A DNA stretch of 64,000 bases from Neodiprion pinetum (GCF_021155775.2 NC_060237.1:16018970-16082969), one strand, 5' to 3'. Shown: positions 1-13,952, counted from the first letter of the stretch. Program-made: numbers and translations. Notes: a model not told the origin generated them from the letters alone.

Positions 1-3000
1 GTTGAAGGCTTTAACCAAGCGCGAGCACTTCGTGATTAAACTTGTGTACCCACAGCGATGTCTAAACATTCCGTATGAATTATAAACGGGATTCCGGTAA
101 GCTCGCGGAGCTGATTCGGAAACTTACGACCTTTGCGGACGAAGCAGGCGTTTCGCACGCCTTCTAAATGCCACGATAATCATGGGCGCTGAATTACGAC
201 AAAACGATGGAGTAATTGGAAAATATCGGTAAATATTAATTTCTCATTTCATTGCGTTCCGTTTCAGTTTTCATTTTGTACTCATGATTTCTCTTTCGAG
301 ACTTCTATGACGACCCATTTTTGCCGCGATAACACACTTTGTTGCACAGGTGATATTCTTTCGTTTGAGAATACCAGGAACCGAAAATTGAAAAATTTCT
401 TTCATTCATAATCACATTTGAACTGACTTGCATAAATAAAGTAACGCTCTTTTGCGCGAGAAAAAGTATTCTGCAGTTTCAACATGATCCCTGAAAATTG
501 TTTGTAACCTATAAGGAGGATTTTCAATGATCCCATTTTTAGTAGCATTATTTGTTGCATCTACGCAGTTACTGGTTTTAAAGTGCTTAAAATTTGGACA
601 ACAAGTTCAATCTCGTACAAGAAATACGCATTTGAAGTTGGTTCAGCCACATTGACAGATAAAGATGTTTTACACTTGGACGTCTCCCATCTTTAAATGC
701 TTCGGTTCAAGCTTCATTTCGGTTTAAGCTTTCCGTCCGAGTTCAATATTCCCGTCCTCTAGAATCTGGTAGCCAATTTTTTCTGCATGGCAAAACAATC
801 GGACGAACACCCGATATGGGAATTTCGCGTATTGCGCCCGCACGAAATGTTCGGTCATATAGCCGTTTTTTCGCTTCTCCGGCTTCCCATTGACCGTTTC
901 GTTTCGCGTATCGCACGACCCGACAACCTACGCTTCGTCTACGACGCAGATTTGCTTCCGTCCTTGGGCAAGGATACGGAGGGCTGGGAGAAGAATCAAT
1001 GCGACGGCGCCGAGGAGACTGGCTCGAATCCTGCTCTTTCAGTTTCCAGCACACTCTGCGTCAAGATTTGCCCTACAAGCTGGCCACCCCTCATTTCAGT
1101 GGAATTGCGCGTTCGGGTTTCTACCAGAGAATGCTTGATGCCTTCATTTTTGAGAAAAAGCACTAAAACTCTCGTTAAGCTCCCGGTTTGCCCTAAATTG
1201 TTCTATTCGTTGCTCCGAGCCTTGCACGATGCACATACAGATACTCGGTGAAAAGGATGAGTCAAGATCTTCAGAGCCGCTCATCGCGCGTGAAATCCAA
1301 TTGTTTCGAACCCACCTCCAAATAAAAACATTAATTATTCGCCACTGCATGGTCTTGTTTCCCTTTAAAATTCGTCTCGGCGATTACCAAAAGCAAAAAG
1401 TTAACCAAATTGAGGGAAATCCTGCCACACAATTACATGTAAAAATGCTTTAGTGGTATGCATTGAAAGTCTATACCATGTGCAGATACTTTTGCGTCGT
1501 AAGGGTGGAATGTTGAAAGGGCTACCAGGTGCCAATGAAATTTCACCTGAAAGAAAAGTGTCCCGTATTTTCTGTTCACGCGATCGCTATACTGAATTGG
1601 GTATTCAAAGTAAGAGAGGCACTTTGACTCGAGGTCCAAAACCGGGAACGAGGGTGATCGTTCTATAGAGGATAAGGTTAAGGAGCCGAATGACGGTTAA
1701 GTCCATGCGTAACGAATATCCCACTTACGTTTCTGCTTAGAAGTTCACTATCGCGTTGAAAAATCACCGTGTCATATGTTCGGTCAGCCAAAGTTTCGTA
1801 AGAATGAGCTTTCGAATCTAGGGTGAAGTAATTTGATAGTTCAGTTCCAGCTGTTAGTCAAGACGAATTAATTTTTTTTTTAAATTAAATTAAAATTAGA
1901 AAAAATTAGAAAAAATTTAAAAAAAAAATGCTCGTCTGGATAAGGCTGCCAAAAGAAGTCTGTAGGGAATGTAAGAATATGTCTGACAATGTGGACGCGG
2001 CGATTGTGTGAAAACCGCTAAGAAGAGCAAGCCGTACACTTGGCTGCCCAAGCATTAATACTCCCCCTTGTTAAACTTGGTTCTACTTATGTATCTAGAC
2101 CGAGACTATCGTGTGGCTGGAATTTTTGTGCGCACCTCCCGCTGTGGATAGTAACCGTCTCAGGGCCACCGATGTCGTCTGCTTTTGCCTATACATATAA
2201 CCTGTACATCAGACGAGGCGAGTCGTTTTGAATCGTCGGAATGGGCATCAATGCACGTAATTTAGAAACAAATCGATTTTCGAATAATATGGAATATTCC
2301 AGCTCAACTGAGACAACTGTTTCCCTCACTGTCGCTGATTATAGATTTCCATAGTGGAAAACCTGACTCCTCGTGTTAACAAAAGACCTAATTTTTTCAA
2401 ATTTTTCCTCTCCCCCTCGCGAATCTGAGATTGCAGAAATTCAAAGACGACTTGGGCTGTTTTTGAACTCTTTTTTGCATTTTTTACCAAAGCTCGACTC
2501 GGGCTTTCCGTATTTACTGTTTTGTTTATTATTATTATTATTATATATGTATTTTTTTGTGAAATTTTGACTTTGGCGATAATTATTCGATGGTTTGGAA
2601 GTGGAAAGAGTACTTTTTAGGTTTAGCAAGTAAGAAAAAAAATTTCAGAAATACGGTTTCAAACGAAATTCAGTTCAGGCGGAATGTAGGTACTTTGTTG
2701 TTGTCTCGGTTGAACTGGAATACCGCATATACATTCAGTCAAAAAAATATTAAAACAAACAGTTATTGGACCGACCTGTTCAATAAGGTTGAATAAAATT
2801 TCCCGCTGAAATCTATTTTGAACTGAGAATACTTTATCGGAAAAAATATTTTACTGGACAGATTAGATTCAGAATTTAATCATTCATGACTTATAAAAAA
2901 GAGCTTGTTATATGAATCACTCAAAGACTACTTAACTGAACAAATCCGGAACCTGATCACTTCTAAGATGAAGCAAGAAGAAAAGCTCTGAAAACTGAAT

Positions 3001-4109
3001 TTTTATTTTTCAGACTGAATAGATTTATTCCGAATTACGCTACGAGCTCCAACTTCGGAGTTTCAAAAATTTTATAGGAGTCGACATGGACAGGTTTGAA
3101 CGGCATTTTTTTTCCGAACTGTGCGATTCGACTAATTCCGGAAGTTTTGGCGCCTGACAAACTTGAAAATCAGCATCAAACAATCGGTTGATTTGGATGA
3201 TTTCAACAATAGAATAGTTGGATGAAATATTATCTAGTGATGAGAAAATTTTGGTCTATAATCGAATGATAAATGATGTGTTGAAGATGATCATTTCTCG
3301 GTCTGGATTTCTCTTACCATTTATGGATCCAGTTTCAATCGGAAGTGATCTCAAAAGCAGTCTAATGTTAGTAAATAATGTTTCAATAGTTTTCATTTCA
3401 TTCTTGTTTTTTGATTTAATTCGTTATTTTATCCGCTTTGTTTGTCTGTCTATCGTTTCATTTTGCGAGTTTATTTTTTGTGAGCTTAGTCGTTATCGAT
3501 ACCTGAATCAATCGTCGGATTCGTCTCCGAGTCAGTGCGTGGATTTGTTTGCTCGGGAGTTATTTCGCGTGCTTTTTCACAGTGGTAAAACACACAGCGT
3601 GGGATGTATTGAACGTCCGCTGTTTTCTTTGCACAGTTGACGCGAAATGGGGTGTAATATCACCCCGCTGAATAATTAACTACGTCTAGGCCTCTGTGAC
3701 GTTGTCCGAGGCTTGGATGTCTCATCTGGTCTACGTTCCGTTACAAGGCTTTATTTTATCAGGCTAGAGATATCGAATAGCGCGATGAAAATGAATATCT
3801 GCGTATATTGATGCGAGAAATGGCCATTAGAAGATTTGTATATGTATATATTATTAATGGCTGCAGTGCATTCCGAATTTGTTACGAAATACGGGCAATT
3901 GATTTCTACGATTGTACAATTTCAAGGTATCATGTATACGTCGCTAAAATTTCATGGAAAGATACCGAGTTCATATTTTAGATCGTCGATAAAATACAAT
4001 TTACACTCCTGCGGTTTTAAATAATTGCCAAGACAGTTTTAATTTAAGTCTGCAGCAGTAAGTAAGCGCGAAAAATATCTAGGTGAACTTGATGTGTCGA
4101 ATAAATCTA
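1..4109. other. Left flank, no recognised gene
   Basis: About 4.1 kb of AT-rich sequence with a GC-richer patch near 740-1140 and homopolymer-rich stretches near 1870-1930. Short open frames exist on both strands, the longest being 3218-3640 (+), about 140 codons starting at TTG and rich in hydrophobic residues, but none shows a domain, splice structure or motif I recognise. No terminal repeats or simple transposon signatures were seen. I treat it as intergenic or intronic sequence. Confidence 0.5.
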
Positions 4110-5227
4110 CTGTGAGTTATACTTACACTTGTATGTTCTTTATTGTTATTTATAAAGACTCGGTAACCGAGTTCTCTATTTGAGGTTTTTTTTTTTTAAA
4201 GAAAATGTAATATTTCTGAAATCGAATATTTTAATCTCGACCCGAAGTTCACTGACAACAAAGTGAAGAAGAATACGTTATTGCATGCTTGTTCAGTATA
4301 ATTACTGATATAATATTCGGGGAAAAGTTTTTTTCAAATATTTCGAGTGAGAAATTCACTTGCATTTTGATGACTTACGGATAAAATTTCACAATTTAGA
4401 TTATAGATTTAGTCTGCAAGGATAATTTTATAAAATCAACGAAAATATCCTGATTTGCAATTTCTAATCTGGCCGTTTTTAAAACGATTAATGAAGTGAA
4501 ATAATAGTATCAGAATTACAGATCTTAGTATCACAAATTTATTTATCAATTCAATCATTTACAAAGACAACAGAGGGTTACAAATTAAATATGCGAGTTC
4601 TTATCGTTACATACATACATCATTATATGAATTACGTTATAATCGGTTCAAAATTATCATCACATTCTAATCAATGCATGATAAATTTCATAGAAATATA
4701 ACATTACATGTTTTAAACCTATATGTTACACCTATCCCTTTAACAGAAATACTTGGATGAAATTTTTTTTTTCATGTTTTAAATTTTTTTTTTCTATTCT
4801 ACTATATCGCTAGTATTATTATCAAATCGTTCACGTTACTTTCACGGCCTTCAACATTTATTGTCAATCGGAAGAATTACTAGTTGCCGTCAAAGAAAAA
4901 TGGAGGAACTTTGAAATATGTCTAAGGATTAAGAAATTTACGAAAATGGAGAAACTGAAAAATTCTCAAGAATTAAGATATCGATACAAGCATAAGTCTT
5001 AGTCAATAACTTGCGTACCATTTGTCGTAAGATGAGATAAGCTCCTTTGAAAGAGACGCTTAAGTCACGTCAAAAAATTACACAAGTGTCGTAAGCTGCA
5101 TGTGGCGATCGGATGTGTCCGGTGCGTCATTCAAATTTCCTCCGTTTCCTGATATGTTGTCAGTCTCCTTTTCGGTGCACGTGGTATCTTTGTTATACAA
5201 GGATAACCCGTTCAGTAATGAACTGAC

Positions 5228-7177
5228 TCAGGGAACGGCTCGCGAACCTTCACAGAATCCTGAATCGATGACCAGCGGGTCGCGGAACCTGACCTTCTTG
5301 GGACTGGCTTTCCTGTTTCGATCGAAGGTCCTTCCCCAGCCGTCTTGCCCGTCAGCCTGCGGCGAACGGATGCAACTTTCGCCTCGCTCTTGACCATTCT
5401 TCTTCTTGTCTTTTGGTAGCGATGACCAGATCGCACCGCCTTCCACGGTGCAGGTCGTAAGCGTTATCTCTCCGTTTCTGTCCCTCCCTTGCACTACGTA
5501 GCTGTAGGATGGACGTTTGGTTCTCGATCCCGAGGCCTTGTGAAAGCTACAAGAGGGACGTGGGTTGCTCGAACATGAAGCCCTGGAACGGAAAGCGCTG
5601 CCCGAACTCTTGGCGGTGATCGAGATGGGCCGATTCTCTTTTTCGTCGTCCTCCTTGCATTCCAGTGCCTCCACCAGCTTCTTCACGAAGTTCGCAGAAG
5701 TCGAGGATGAGTAGCTTGACATTACCTTCTCCGGATCACGACATTTCGCCTTCAGTTCCTTGATTATTTCTTCCACGAAACTTCTGGTTGGAGATCGTTG
5801 CTTGTGCCTTCGTATTATCTTTTCCATCACAGTCGACTTCCTTGACGACACGAAGAAGCGGTTCAGGTCCTCCGCGTCCAATTCATCTTCGAGAAAATTG
5901 TCCCACTTTTCTGTCTCTTCGGATTTCATTTGGCTATCGGTCAGGATCTCTTCAATATCACTCAGCCACTTTTCGCCCTGCGTTTTCACCGGGCAATTAA
6001 ATTTTTTCGGAGTCGATGTGGATAGTGGTAGTATTTGCTCAGCGTTTTCGAAGCTTGGAATTTCCGACAACGAGACTTCGCTACCGTCGACGTTATCCTC
6101 GGGCGGTTCCTGGTCTTCTGAACTCGACTTCTTCGCCGGAGCGAATTCCTCGACGCGAATTACGCTGTCGGTGACCATCTCGTCTTCCTTCAGGTTTTCT
6201 AGTTTCTCCGTAGGAACAGGCGGAAGGACCAGATTCAAGTTCTCTACCTTCCGTGACCGTGACATTTTCGGCAATGTCTTACTAACGCGCATCTTCGAAT
6301 AAGCCGCTGACAGTTTCATGATCTCCCCACGCATGTCTAATTCCGGACGTGGAGACAGTTGTGCGGCCCTTTTCAAAATCGGCATTGCACCGGCTGTAAA
6401 AATAAAATGATACAATTTTAAATAAGACACCGTTTGTCAGCCGCCACGAAATTGATTTTTCCAAAGAAACGAGACGTTAAATTCAATTTATTTCCCGAAT
6501 TTGAGAATCTAGTTTTTCGAAAATCATGAGGTTAAAATTTCTAATTTTTCTTTTACCTTTTTTTTTCATACAAAGGTACGTTCGTTGCAAATATTTCAAT
6601 ACCCGGATAATAGATCCTTCAGACGATGAGTATGGAGCATTCAATTAAAGATTTGAACCGCGTATCTAACTGTCGTTTAACTTGGTTCGTTTACACCGCT
6701 TTTTTGTAATGCCACATCGATTCTTACCTTCCATTGCCGCACTGTGCTTTTTGCAGAGTTTGCCCAAGCGTGTCCTAGTCGATTGATAGCTCTTCCAAGG
6801 GGATGGGCGGCTCAGGATCGGTCGTGGGTCAGTCAGGATTTTCAGCCCACCACTACGCCTATTCTTAAACCAATCGGGCACCGTCAGCCGCTCGAATGAT
6901 TTCTTGGCCCTCATTTCGATCTCGCTCGGTCGACGTGGCTCCTGAAAAAAGTAGGAAAGAAACATGGGTATAATCGTGTCATTTATTCGGAAAAAGACGA
7001 ACACTCCAAAGTTCTCGAAATAACCATTACGTCTATTAATATCGTTTAAACATCAACGTCTGTGTCAAATTAGCGAAAGAATAAATGAAAAAAGTTCGAA
7101 ACTTTTCAACTTACGTCTTCTTCGTCGTTTTGGCAAGTTGTGTTGCTGAAACAGCAGGGAACAGACATCGAAGCCAT
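5228..7177 (-). CDS. Three-exon gene, copy 1: candidate cell-cycle-regulated protein
   Basis: Coding exons are 7177-7115, 6941-6728 and 6393-5228 (minus), joined at GTAAGT/GTAAGA donors and TTTTTCAG/TTTTTACAG acceptors, giving about 480 residues. The protein is hydrophilic and mostly disordered-looking. Exon 2 carries a basic segment with VPDWFKNRRS and an RTRL (RxxL) motif. Exon 3 carries acidic stretches, several S/T-P-x-K/R sites (RSPTR, SPKK), a KEN motif (DEKENRP) and a C-terminal KVRF. KEN and RxxL are known APC/C degron types and KVRF fits the PP1-docking RVxF pattern; a role in the cell cycle is inference only. I do not recognise the family. It appears identical to copy 2 and is transcribed away from it. 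Confidence 0.75.
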
Positions 7178-7369
7178 CGTAGTCGATTTTTTTTTTTCTA
7201 CTCAACAACTAGACAAATCAAACTTTAAATCCAACTGGACTTGAACAGATTCCGTTCGAAACTTTAACTCGGGATACCTTGCAACTTCAAGGACTAGCTC
7301 AGACTCTACAGGTGTTACTACCTCTGCGATTGACTGCGGAATAATGCTCATCGGGTCAAGACGTGCCAT

Positions 7370-7376
7370 ATTTATA
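7370..7376 (-). promoter_or_regulatory. TATA box of gene copy 1
   Basis: TATAAAT on the minus strand, mirror of 11804-11810. It lies about 190 bases upstream of the start codon at 7177. A candidate initiator lies about 31 bases downstream at the GCATTA mirror of 11833-11838. Confidence 0.55.
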
Positions 7377-8584
7377 CTCTACGCTAGAAATACCGTTATC
7401 ACCGCCAGTTTCAGGCTGGCCAATCAGGTGCCGCCCTAATGAGCAAAGGGACTACCTGGCCGGCCGAAAGATGTTTGTGATTCGACGGTCCGCCCGAACC
7501 TCTGCTGCACTTGCCTTGCAGCAGACTTTTCGAAAATGTCGGGAGAGGGGCGGTGCGGTATTAGATTTTAACATTTTTCGAACTGGGTAAAAAATTAGAA
7601 ATATCGAAAAATTGAAGGGTCGCAATTAGAAATATCGAAAAATTGAAGGGTCGCAGTATCAAATATTCAAAAACGTGAAAGCGTAATTCTTACATTTAAA
7701 TGATGTAAAAAGTCGAAGTGTGGAATAAGGCGAAGCACAAGATATGGATTTGAATCATGACGATTGTATGTTCCGGTCTTACTCATTCCGAAGACTTTAT
7801 ATTTTGGGATTTCTACATTTTTAAATTCTATGAAATAGATTTTCGCGGTTTAGAAAATTCTATGCTGTGAAGCTTCACAATTTTTATCCTTTAACCGAAA
7901 AATTTGCGTACATCTTATATTCAGGGAAAAGAAGAGATTTTGTGCCATTCTTATCATTGTTATCGGACGAAAATATTTCTCAAGTCTATCGGAAATGAAT
8001 TCCGACGAATTCCGTTCTCGTACGTATTGAGCGGTGATGCTTTTTTATTTATTCAACTTATTGTGTTTGTTATTGTTCAGGCTTCTAATTATTGACTGGA
8101 GCATTTTCTTTCACACGATTGTCCCAAGTTTAAAAGAAGTTCATCATTTTTCTTGGATTTGTTTTTCTACAATGATTATACTCGTTTATGTATCGTTGTA
8201 CGAAGCTAAAAAAATGCCGATTTTGAACACGTTGAAAAGATTTTCCACATTCTTTGTCGGCAAACGATAATTTTGAGCAATCGTCCAGTCGCGAATTATT
8301 TTTATTTCTGTCTACACGCTTCTGATTCCGAAAAATGTTCTTCTATTCGTTTTTCGAAATACAGACAAATTGAAAATGAATGATACTCGTTAAACAAGGT
8401 ACACTGAGAAAAAAAAGTTATCGGATTTAATAAATATTAATTGATCCGAATAATCCATGCGTTTGTAAAGTCGCGAGACCACATTTATTAAAAGCAACAA
8501 TTTATGTAGTTTTTAAATTACGTCCGAACACGTAATGTACTACTCTAGGGCATATAAATCTCGTGTAAATTTGCTGGGCTACAT

Positions 8585-10595
8585 AAATTAAATTTTTTGT
8601 TTTCAATACGTTATGCTATTGTTATTGATTGCCACCCAACAAGTGTAGCAGCGTCACTCCAAAATAGTTTCTGGAAAACATGGCTGGATCAAAACTGTAA
8701 CCCAACATATCGCTTCGGATACCCTCACGAAAAAAAAACCCTTAATATGGGTGGAATTCGTACCCTCAATTCTTTTCTTATGGGAATTCAGCAATACCTA
8801 TGAATTAGGGGTACGAATTGACCTCCAAGTTGAGGGTTTTTTCCGTGAAAGTATCGTTGGCAGATTCCTATGAATCTAGATTAATTTAATGTGAAGGATT
8901 CGGGTACACCAGCATCTTTGAAGCTGCTTTTCAATCGAGGAAGCTTGCCGTCTACAAGTGATCGCAATTGGTACTACATTAAATCAATCATCATTTCGAT
9001 TGTAAAATGTGAAACATGCACGTCAACATCGGTGTGACCACTGGTCAGGGAATTCTGGAAAACCTGGAAAACCTGGAAATGTCATGGAAGTCTGTAATTC
9101 CCGCATAGTCAGGGAATCGTTTACTATATACTTTTTTCATACAAATAAGTCCCAAAGTTTTTTTAAGCTTTAGATAAATTAGATCGAATACCAATTTTCG
9201 CAACCGCAAGGTTCGCTTTAAACTTTGATTATTCCTGAATATTACATTACAAACGACTGCGCATCGGCTAGCTGTGACAGTGTAACTGAAGTTACAGTTC
9301 GTACTTTCGTTTCAAAAAAAAAAGTAGAAATTGTATGGAAAATACGTCTTTTTTTTCAATATGTTTCAACGAATATACTCAAATGTTTCGGGCAAAATGA
9401 TAAGATTTTTGTCTGGAAAACCTGGAAAAGTCGAGGAATATCGTGATGAATATTCACTGGCTACGCTGCAGCTTAGTCAGACCGAGTGAAGTACGATCGT
9501 ACACTCTTGGATACAGTGGTGAAATGGTTCACGTGAATTCCAAGTATGCCTCGTCGAGTCAATACATTGCTGGAACTTATTCGGGCCTTTCAATTATTCT
9601 CGCTTTAACATTGTTCCTGGAACTTGTATGGTCGACTCCGTATGCAAATAATGTTCCGAAGTTTATCGGCGTCACTGTATTGGGGGTCAGGTAAACCGGA
9701 CGTCTGGCAGCGTGACTCGTACCCCCGGGGTGGTTCTTTCTTGAGTGCGATTCCTGCCCAGTGCAGTTAAAAATTCACCACTTACCCCGGTCAGGAAAGG
9801 CGAGAATCATGTTGGGGAATTATAAGCCGCTTGATATTGTCGGGTTAATAACCGCATTTCCGTTGACATTTGAGACTTATAACTGCATCCTTCATTGTCG
9901 GATTTGGATTATGGACTTTTCCCGGGCTCGTCTATTTGAAGAAGGACAAATTAGCGGAGTATAGAAATAATCAGCTGCGAGGGCACTAAATTCCAGACAA
10001 ATATTGCCGTGAGGTTGTTGAATAAAGGCCACCGCTGCACACTTCCGGGAAATTGGAGTCATGATGGCTTTTTGGTCAGTCCATAATCCTCAGCTATAAT
10101 TCAGACCAGAAAGGATTTTGCTAGTTGAAAGGAACAAAGTGAGTCTCTTCGTTGAATGTCGGACCAGATTACCGGCTAAAACTGAGAAAACGAAATTTTT
10201 GAAAGTTGAATTTTTAGCACAGCGCTTAGGGCAGTTTCAGCCTTTTTTTTAACGGAAATGCTATCACAATTATTACATAAAATTCGTATACCTTGACGAA
10301 GAACGAGATAATCGGCCTTAGTGTTTTTCGTTCGCGATAAATTTCGACATTCGGTTCCACACAAGTCTCGTATTCGCGGTGTCGCTTTTTCACGAGCCGC
10401 TTAACGGCTGGTGCAAAGTTCAAAGCCAGCTATCGCGCTTATTCGGCAATTGGCATGAGTGGATTGAACCAGCGTAAAATATCTATAAGCTGCTTTTCCA
10501 CGTAAAAAATTTTAATTCATATTTTCGCTGATGGAATAAACAATTGATCGATATAAACGCCTTTACTTTACGTATTGGAAAAAAAATTTTGAATC
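8585..10595. other. Unique spacer between the palindrome arms
   Basis: A 2011-bp segment present once, between the inverted arms. It contains a small hairpin repeat at 8724-8849 and two patches of GGAAAACCTGGAAA-type sequence (about 9055-9080 and 9415-9430), a motif dispersed in many insect genomes. Short open frames (for example 9443-9694) have no recognisable domain. I see no gene. Confidence 0.6.
8724..8849. mobile_element. Small MITE-like inverted repeat
   Basis: The segment begins CTCACGAAAAAAAAACCCT and ends AGGGTTTTTTCCGTGA. The inner parts are also complementary (GAATTCGTACCC against GGGTACGAATT), so the whole of about 126 bp folds into one hairpin. There is no coding capacity, and I could not identify a clear target-site duplication. 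This is typical of a miniature non-autonomous element. Confidence 0.5.
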
Positions 10596-11803
10596 ATGTA
10601 GCCCAGCAAATTTACACGAGATTTATATGCCCTAGAGTAGTACATTACGTGTTCGGACGTAATTTAAAAACTACATAAATTGTTGCTTTTAATAAATGTG
10701 GTCTCGCGACTTTACAAACGCATGGATTATTCGGATCAATTAATATTTATTAAATCCGATAACTTTTTTTTCTCAGTGTACCTTGTTTAACGAGTATCAT
10801 TCATTTTCAATTTGTCTGTATTTCGAAAAACGAATAGAAGAACATTTTTCGGAATCAGAAGCGTGTAGACAGAAATAAAAATAATTCGCGACTGGACGAT
10901 TGCTCAAAATTATCGTTTGCCGACAAAGAATGTGGAAAATCTTTTCAACGTGTTCAAAATCGGCATTTTTTTAGCTTCGTACAACGATACATAAACGAGT
11001 ATAATCATTGTAGAAAAACAAATCCAAGAAAAATGATGAACTTCTTTTAAACTTGGGACAATCGTGTGAAAGAAAATGCTCCAGTCAATAATTAGAAGCC
11101 TGAACAATAACAAACACAATAAGTTGAATAAATAAAAAAGCATCACCGCTCAATACGTACGAGAACGGAATTCGTCGGAATTCATTTCCGATAGACTTGA
11201 GAAATATTTTCGTCCGATAACAATGATAAGAATGGCACAAAATCTCTTCTTTTCCCTGAATATAAGATGTACGCAAATTTTTCGGTTAAAGGATAAAAAT
11301 TGTGAAGCTTCACAGCATAGAATTTTCTAAACCGCGAAAATCTATTTCATAGAATTTAAAAATGTAGAAATCCCAAAATATAAAGTCTTCGGAATGAGTA
11401 AGACCGGAACATACAATCGTCATGATTCAAATCCATATCTTGTGCTTCGCCTTATTCCACACTTCGACTTTTTACATCATTTAAATGTAAGAATTACGCT
11501 TTCACGTTTTTGAATATTTGATACTGCGACCCTTCAATTTTTCGATATTTCTAATTGCGACCCTTCAATTTTTCGATATTTCTAATTTTTTACCCAGTTC
11601 GAAAAATGTTAAAATCTAATACCGCACCGCCCCTCTCCCGACATTTTCGAAAAGTCTGCTGCAAGGCAAGTGCAGCAGAGGTTCGGGCGGACCGTCGAAT
11701 CACAAACATCTTTCGGCCGGCCAGGTAGTCCCTTTGCTCATTAGGGCGGCACCTGATTGGCCAGCCTGAAACTGGCGGTGATAACGGTATTTCTAGCGTA
11801 GAG

Positions 11804-11810
11804 TATAAAT
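11804..11810 (+). promoter_or_regulatory. TATA box of gene copy 2
   Basis: TATAAAT in a locally GC-rich region, with a possible initiator (GCATTA, A at 11835) 31 bases downstream. The start codon is at 12003, leaving a 5' leader of about 168 bases. Confidence 0.55.
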
Positions 11811-12002
11811 ATGGCACGTCTTGACCCGATGAGCATTATTCCGCAGTCAATCGCAGAGGTAGTAACACCTGTAGAGTCTGAGCTAGTCCTTGAAGTTGCA
11901 AGGTATCCCGAGTTAAAGTTTCGAACGGAATCTGTTCAAGTCCAGTTGGATTTAAAGTTTGATTTGTCTAGTTGTTGAGTAGAAAAAAAAAAATCGACTA
12001 CG

Positions 12003-13952
12003 ATGGCTTCGATGTCTGTTCCCTGCTGTTTCAGCAACACAACTTGCCAAAACGACGAAGAAGACGTAAGTTGAAAAGTTTCGAACTTTTTTCATTTATT
12101 CTTTCGCTAATTTGACACAGACGTTGATGTTTAAACGATATTAATAGACGTAATGGTTATTTCGAGAACTTTGGAGTGTTCGTCTTTTTCCGAATAAATG
12201 ACACGATTATACCCATGTTTCTTTCCTACTTTTTTCAGGAGCCACGTCGACCGAGCGAGATCGAAATGAGGGCCAAGAAATCATTCGAGCGGCTGACGGT
12301 GCCCGATTGGTTTAAGAATAGGCGTAGTGGTGGGCTGAAAATCCTGACTGACCCACGACCGATCCTGAGCCGCCCATCCCCTTGGAAGAGCTATCAATCG
12401 ACTAGGACACGCTTGGGCAAACTCTGCAAAAAGCACAGTGCGGCAATGGAAGGTAAGAATCGATGTGGCATTACAAAAAAGCGGTGTAAACGAACCAAGT
12501 TAAACGACAGTTAGATACGCGGTTCAAATCTTTAATTGAATGCTCCATACTCATCGTCTGAAGGATCTATTATCCGGGTATTGAAATATTTGCAACGAAC
12601 GTACCTTTGTATGAAAAAAAAAGGTAAAAGAAAAATTAGAAATTTTAACCTCATGATTTTCGAAAAACTAGATTCTCAAATTCGGGAAATAAATTGAATT
12701 TAACGTCTCGTTTCTTTGGAAAAATCAATTTCGTGGCGGCTGACAAACGGTGTCTTATTTAAAATTGTATCATTTTATTTTTACAGCCGGTGCAATGCCG
12801 ATTTTGAAAAGGGCCGCACAACTGTCTCCACGTCCGGAATTAGACATGCGTGGGGAGATCATGAAACTGTCAGCGGCTTATTCGAAGATGCGCGTTAGTA
12901 AGACATTGCCGAAAATGTCACGGTCACGGAAGGTAGAGAACTTGAATCTGGTCCTTCCGCCTGTTCCTACGGAGAAACTAGAAAACCTGAAGGAAGACGA
13001 GATGGTCACCGACAGCGTAATTCGCGTCGAGGAATTCGCTCCGGCGAAGAAGTCGAGTTCAGAAGACCAGGAACCGCCCGAGGATAACGTCGACGGTAGC
13101 GAAGTCTCGTTGTCGGAAATTCCAAGCTTCGAAAACGCTGAGCAAATACTACCACTATCCACATCGACTCCGAAAAAATTTAATTGCCCGGTGAAAACGC
13201 AGGGCGAAAAGTGGCTGAGTGATATTGAAGAGATCCTGACCGATAGCCAAATGAAATCCGAAGAGACAGAAAAGTGGGACAATTTTCTCGAAGATGAATT
13301 GGACGCGGAGGACCTGAACCGCTTCTTCGTGTCGTCAAGGAAGTCGACTGTGATGGAAAAGATAATACGAAGGCACAAGCAACGATCTCCAACCAGAAGT
13401 TTCGTGGAAGAAATAATCAAGGAACTGAAGGCGAAATGTCGTGATCCGGAGAAGGTAATGTCAAGCTACTCATCCTCGACTTCTGCGAACTTCGTGAAGA
13501 AGCTGGTGGAGGCACTGGAATGCAAGGAGGACGACGAAAAAGAGAATCGGCCCATCTCGATCACCGCCAAGAGTTCGGGCAGCGCTTTCCGTTCCAGGGC
13601 TTCATGTTCGAGCAACCCACGTCCCTCTTGTAGCTTTCACAAGGCCTCGGGATCGAGAACCAAACGTCCATCCTACAGCTACGTAGTGCAAGGGAGGGAC
13701 AGAAACGGAGAGATAACGCTTACGACCTGCACCGTGGAAGGCGGTGCGATCTGGTCATCGCTACCAAAAGACAAGAAGAAGAATGGTCAAGAGCGAGGCG
13801 AAAGTTGCATCCGTTCGCCGCAGGCTGACGGGCAAGACGGCTGGGGAAGGACCTTCGATCGAAACAGGAAAGCCAGTCCCAAGAAGGTCAGGTTCCGCGA
13901 CCCGCTGGTCATCGATTCAGGATTCTGTGAAGGTTCGCGAGCCGTTCCCTGA
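12003..13952 (+). CDS. Three-exon gene, copy 2: candidate cell-cycle-regulated protein
   Basis: Coding exons are 12003-12065, 12239-12452 and 12787-13952, about 480 residues, with standard GT..AG introns of 173 and 334 bases. Exon 1 encodes MASMSVPCCFSNTTCQNDEED, ending exactly before GTAAGT. Exon 3 runs open for 388 codons to TGA. Visible features are an RxxL motif in exon 2, S/T-P-x-R/K sites, the KEN motif near the middle of exon 3, and SPKKVRF near the C terminus. Two complete promoters and reading frames appear intact, so both copies could be expressed, doubling dosage. The family is unrecognised; the cell-cycle role rests only on short motifs that occur by chance in disordered proteins. 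Confidence 0.78.

Larger units (their letters stand above)
4110..8584 (+). repeat. Left arm of giant inverted duplication
   Basis: This 4475-bp arm is the reverse complement of 10596-15070. Paired positions always sum to 19180, so no net indel separates the arms. The only differences I noticed lie in the outermost 130 bases (near 4150, 4165, the T/A run near 4197 and 4237); the rest appears identical. The outer border is at CTGTGAGTTAT and the inner border at GGGCTACAT. No terminal repeat motif or target duplication frames the structure, so it looks like a segmental inverted duplication rather than a transposon. An assembly artefact is possible in principle. Confidence 0.95.

Noticed and set aside
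3218..3640. 140-codon frame as a real gene
   Set aside because: Starts at TTG, no family resemblance, no splice context, composition typical of AT-rich chance frames.
5760..6302. 180-codon frame opposite gene copy 1 (and its mirror at 12878-13420)
   Set aside because: It lies antisense to a well-supported exon with no splice signals or domain; a shadow frame caused by codon bias.
9050..9440. GGAAAACCTGGAAA repeats as a CRISPR-like array
   Set aside because: Irregular, very few copies, eukaryotic context; a known type of dispersed insect repeat.
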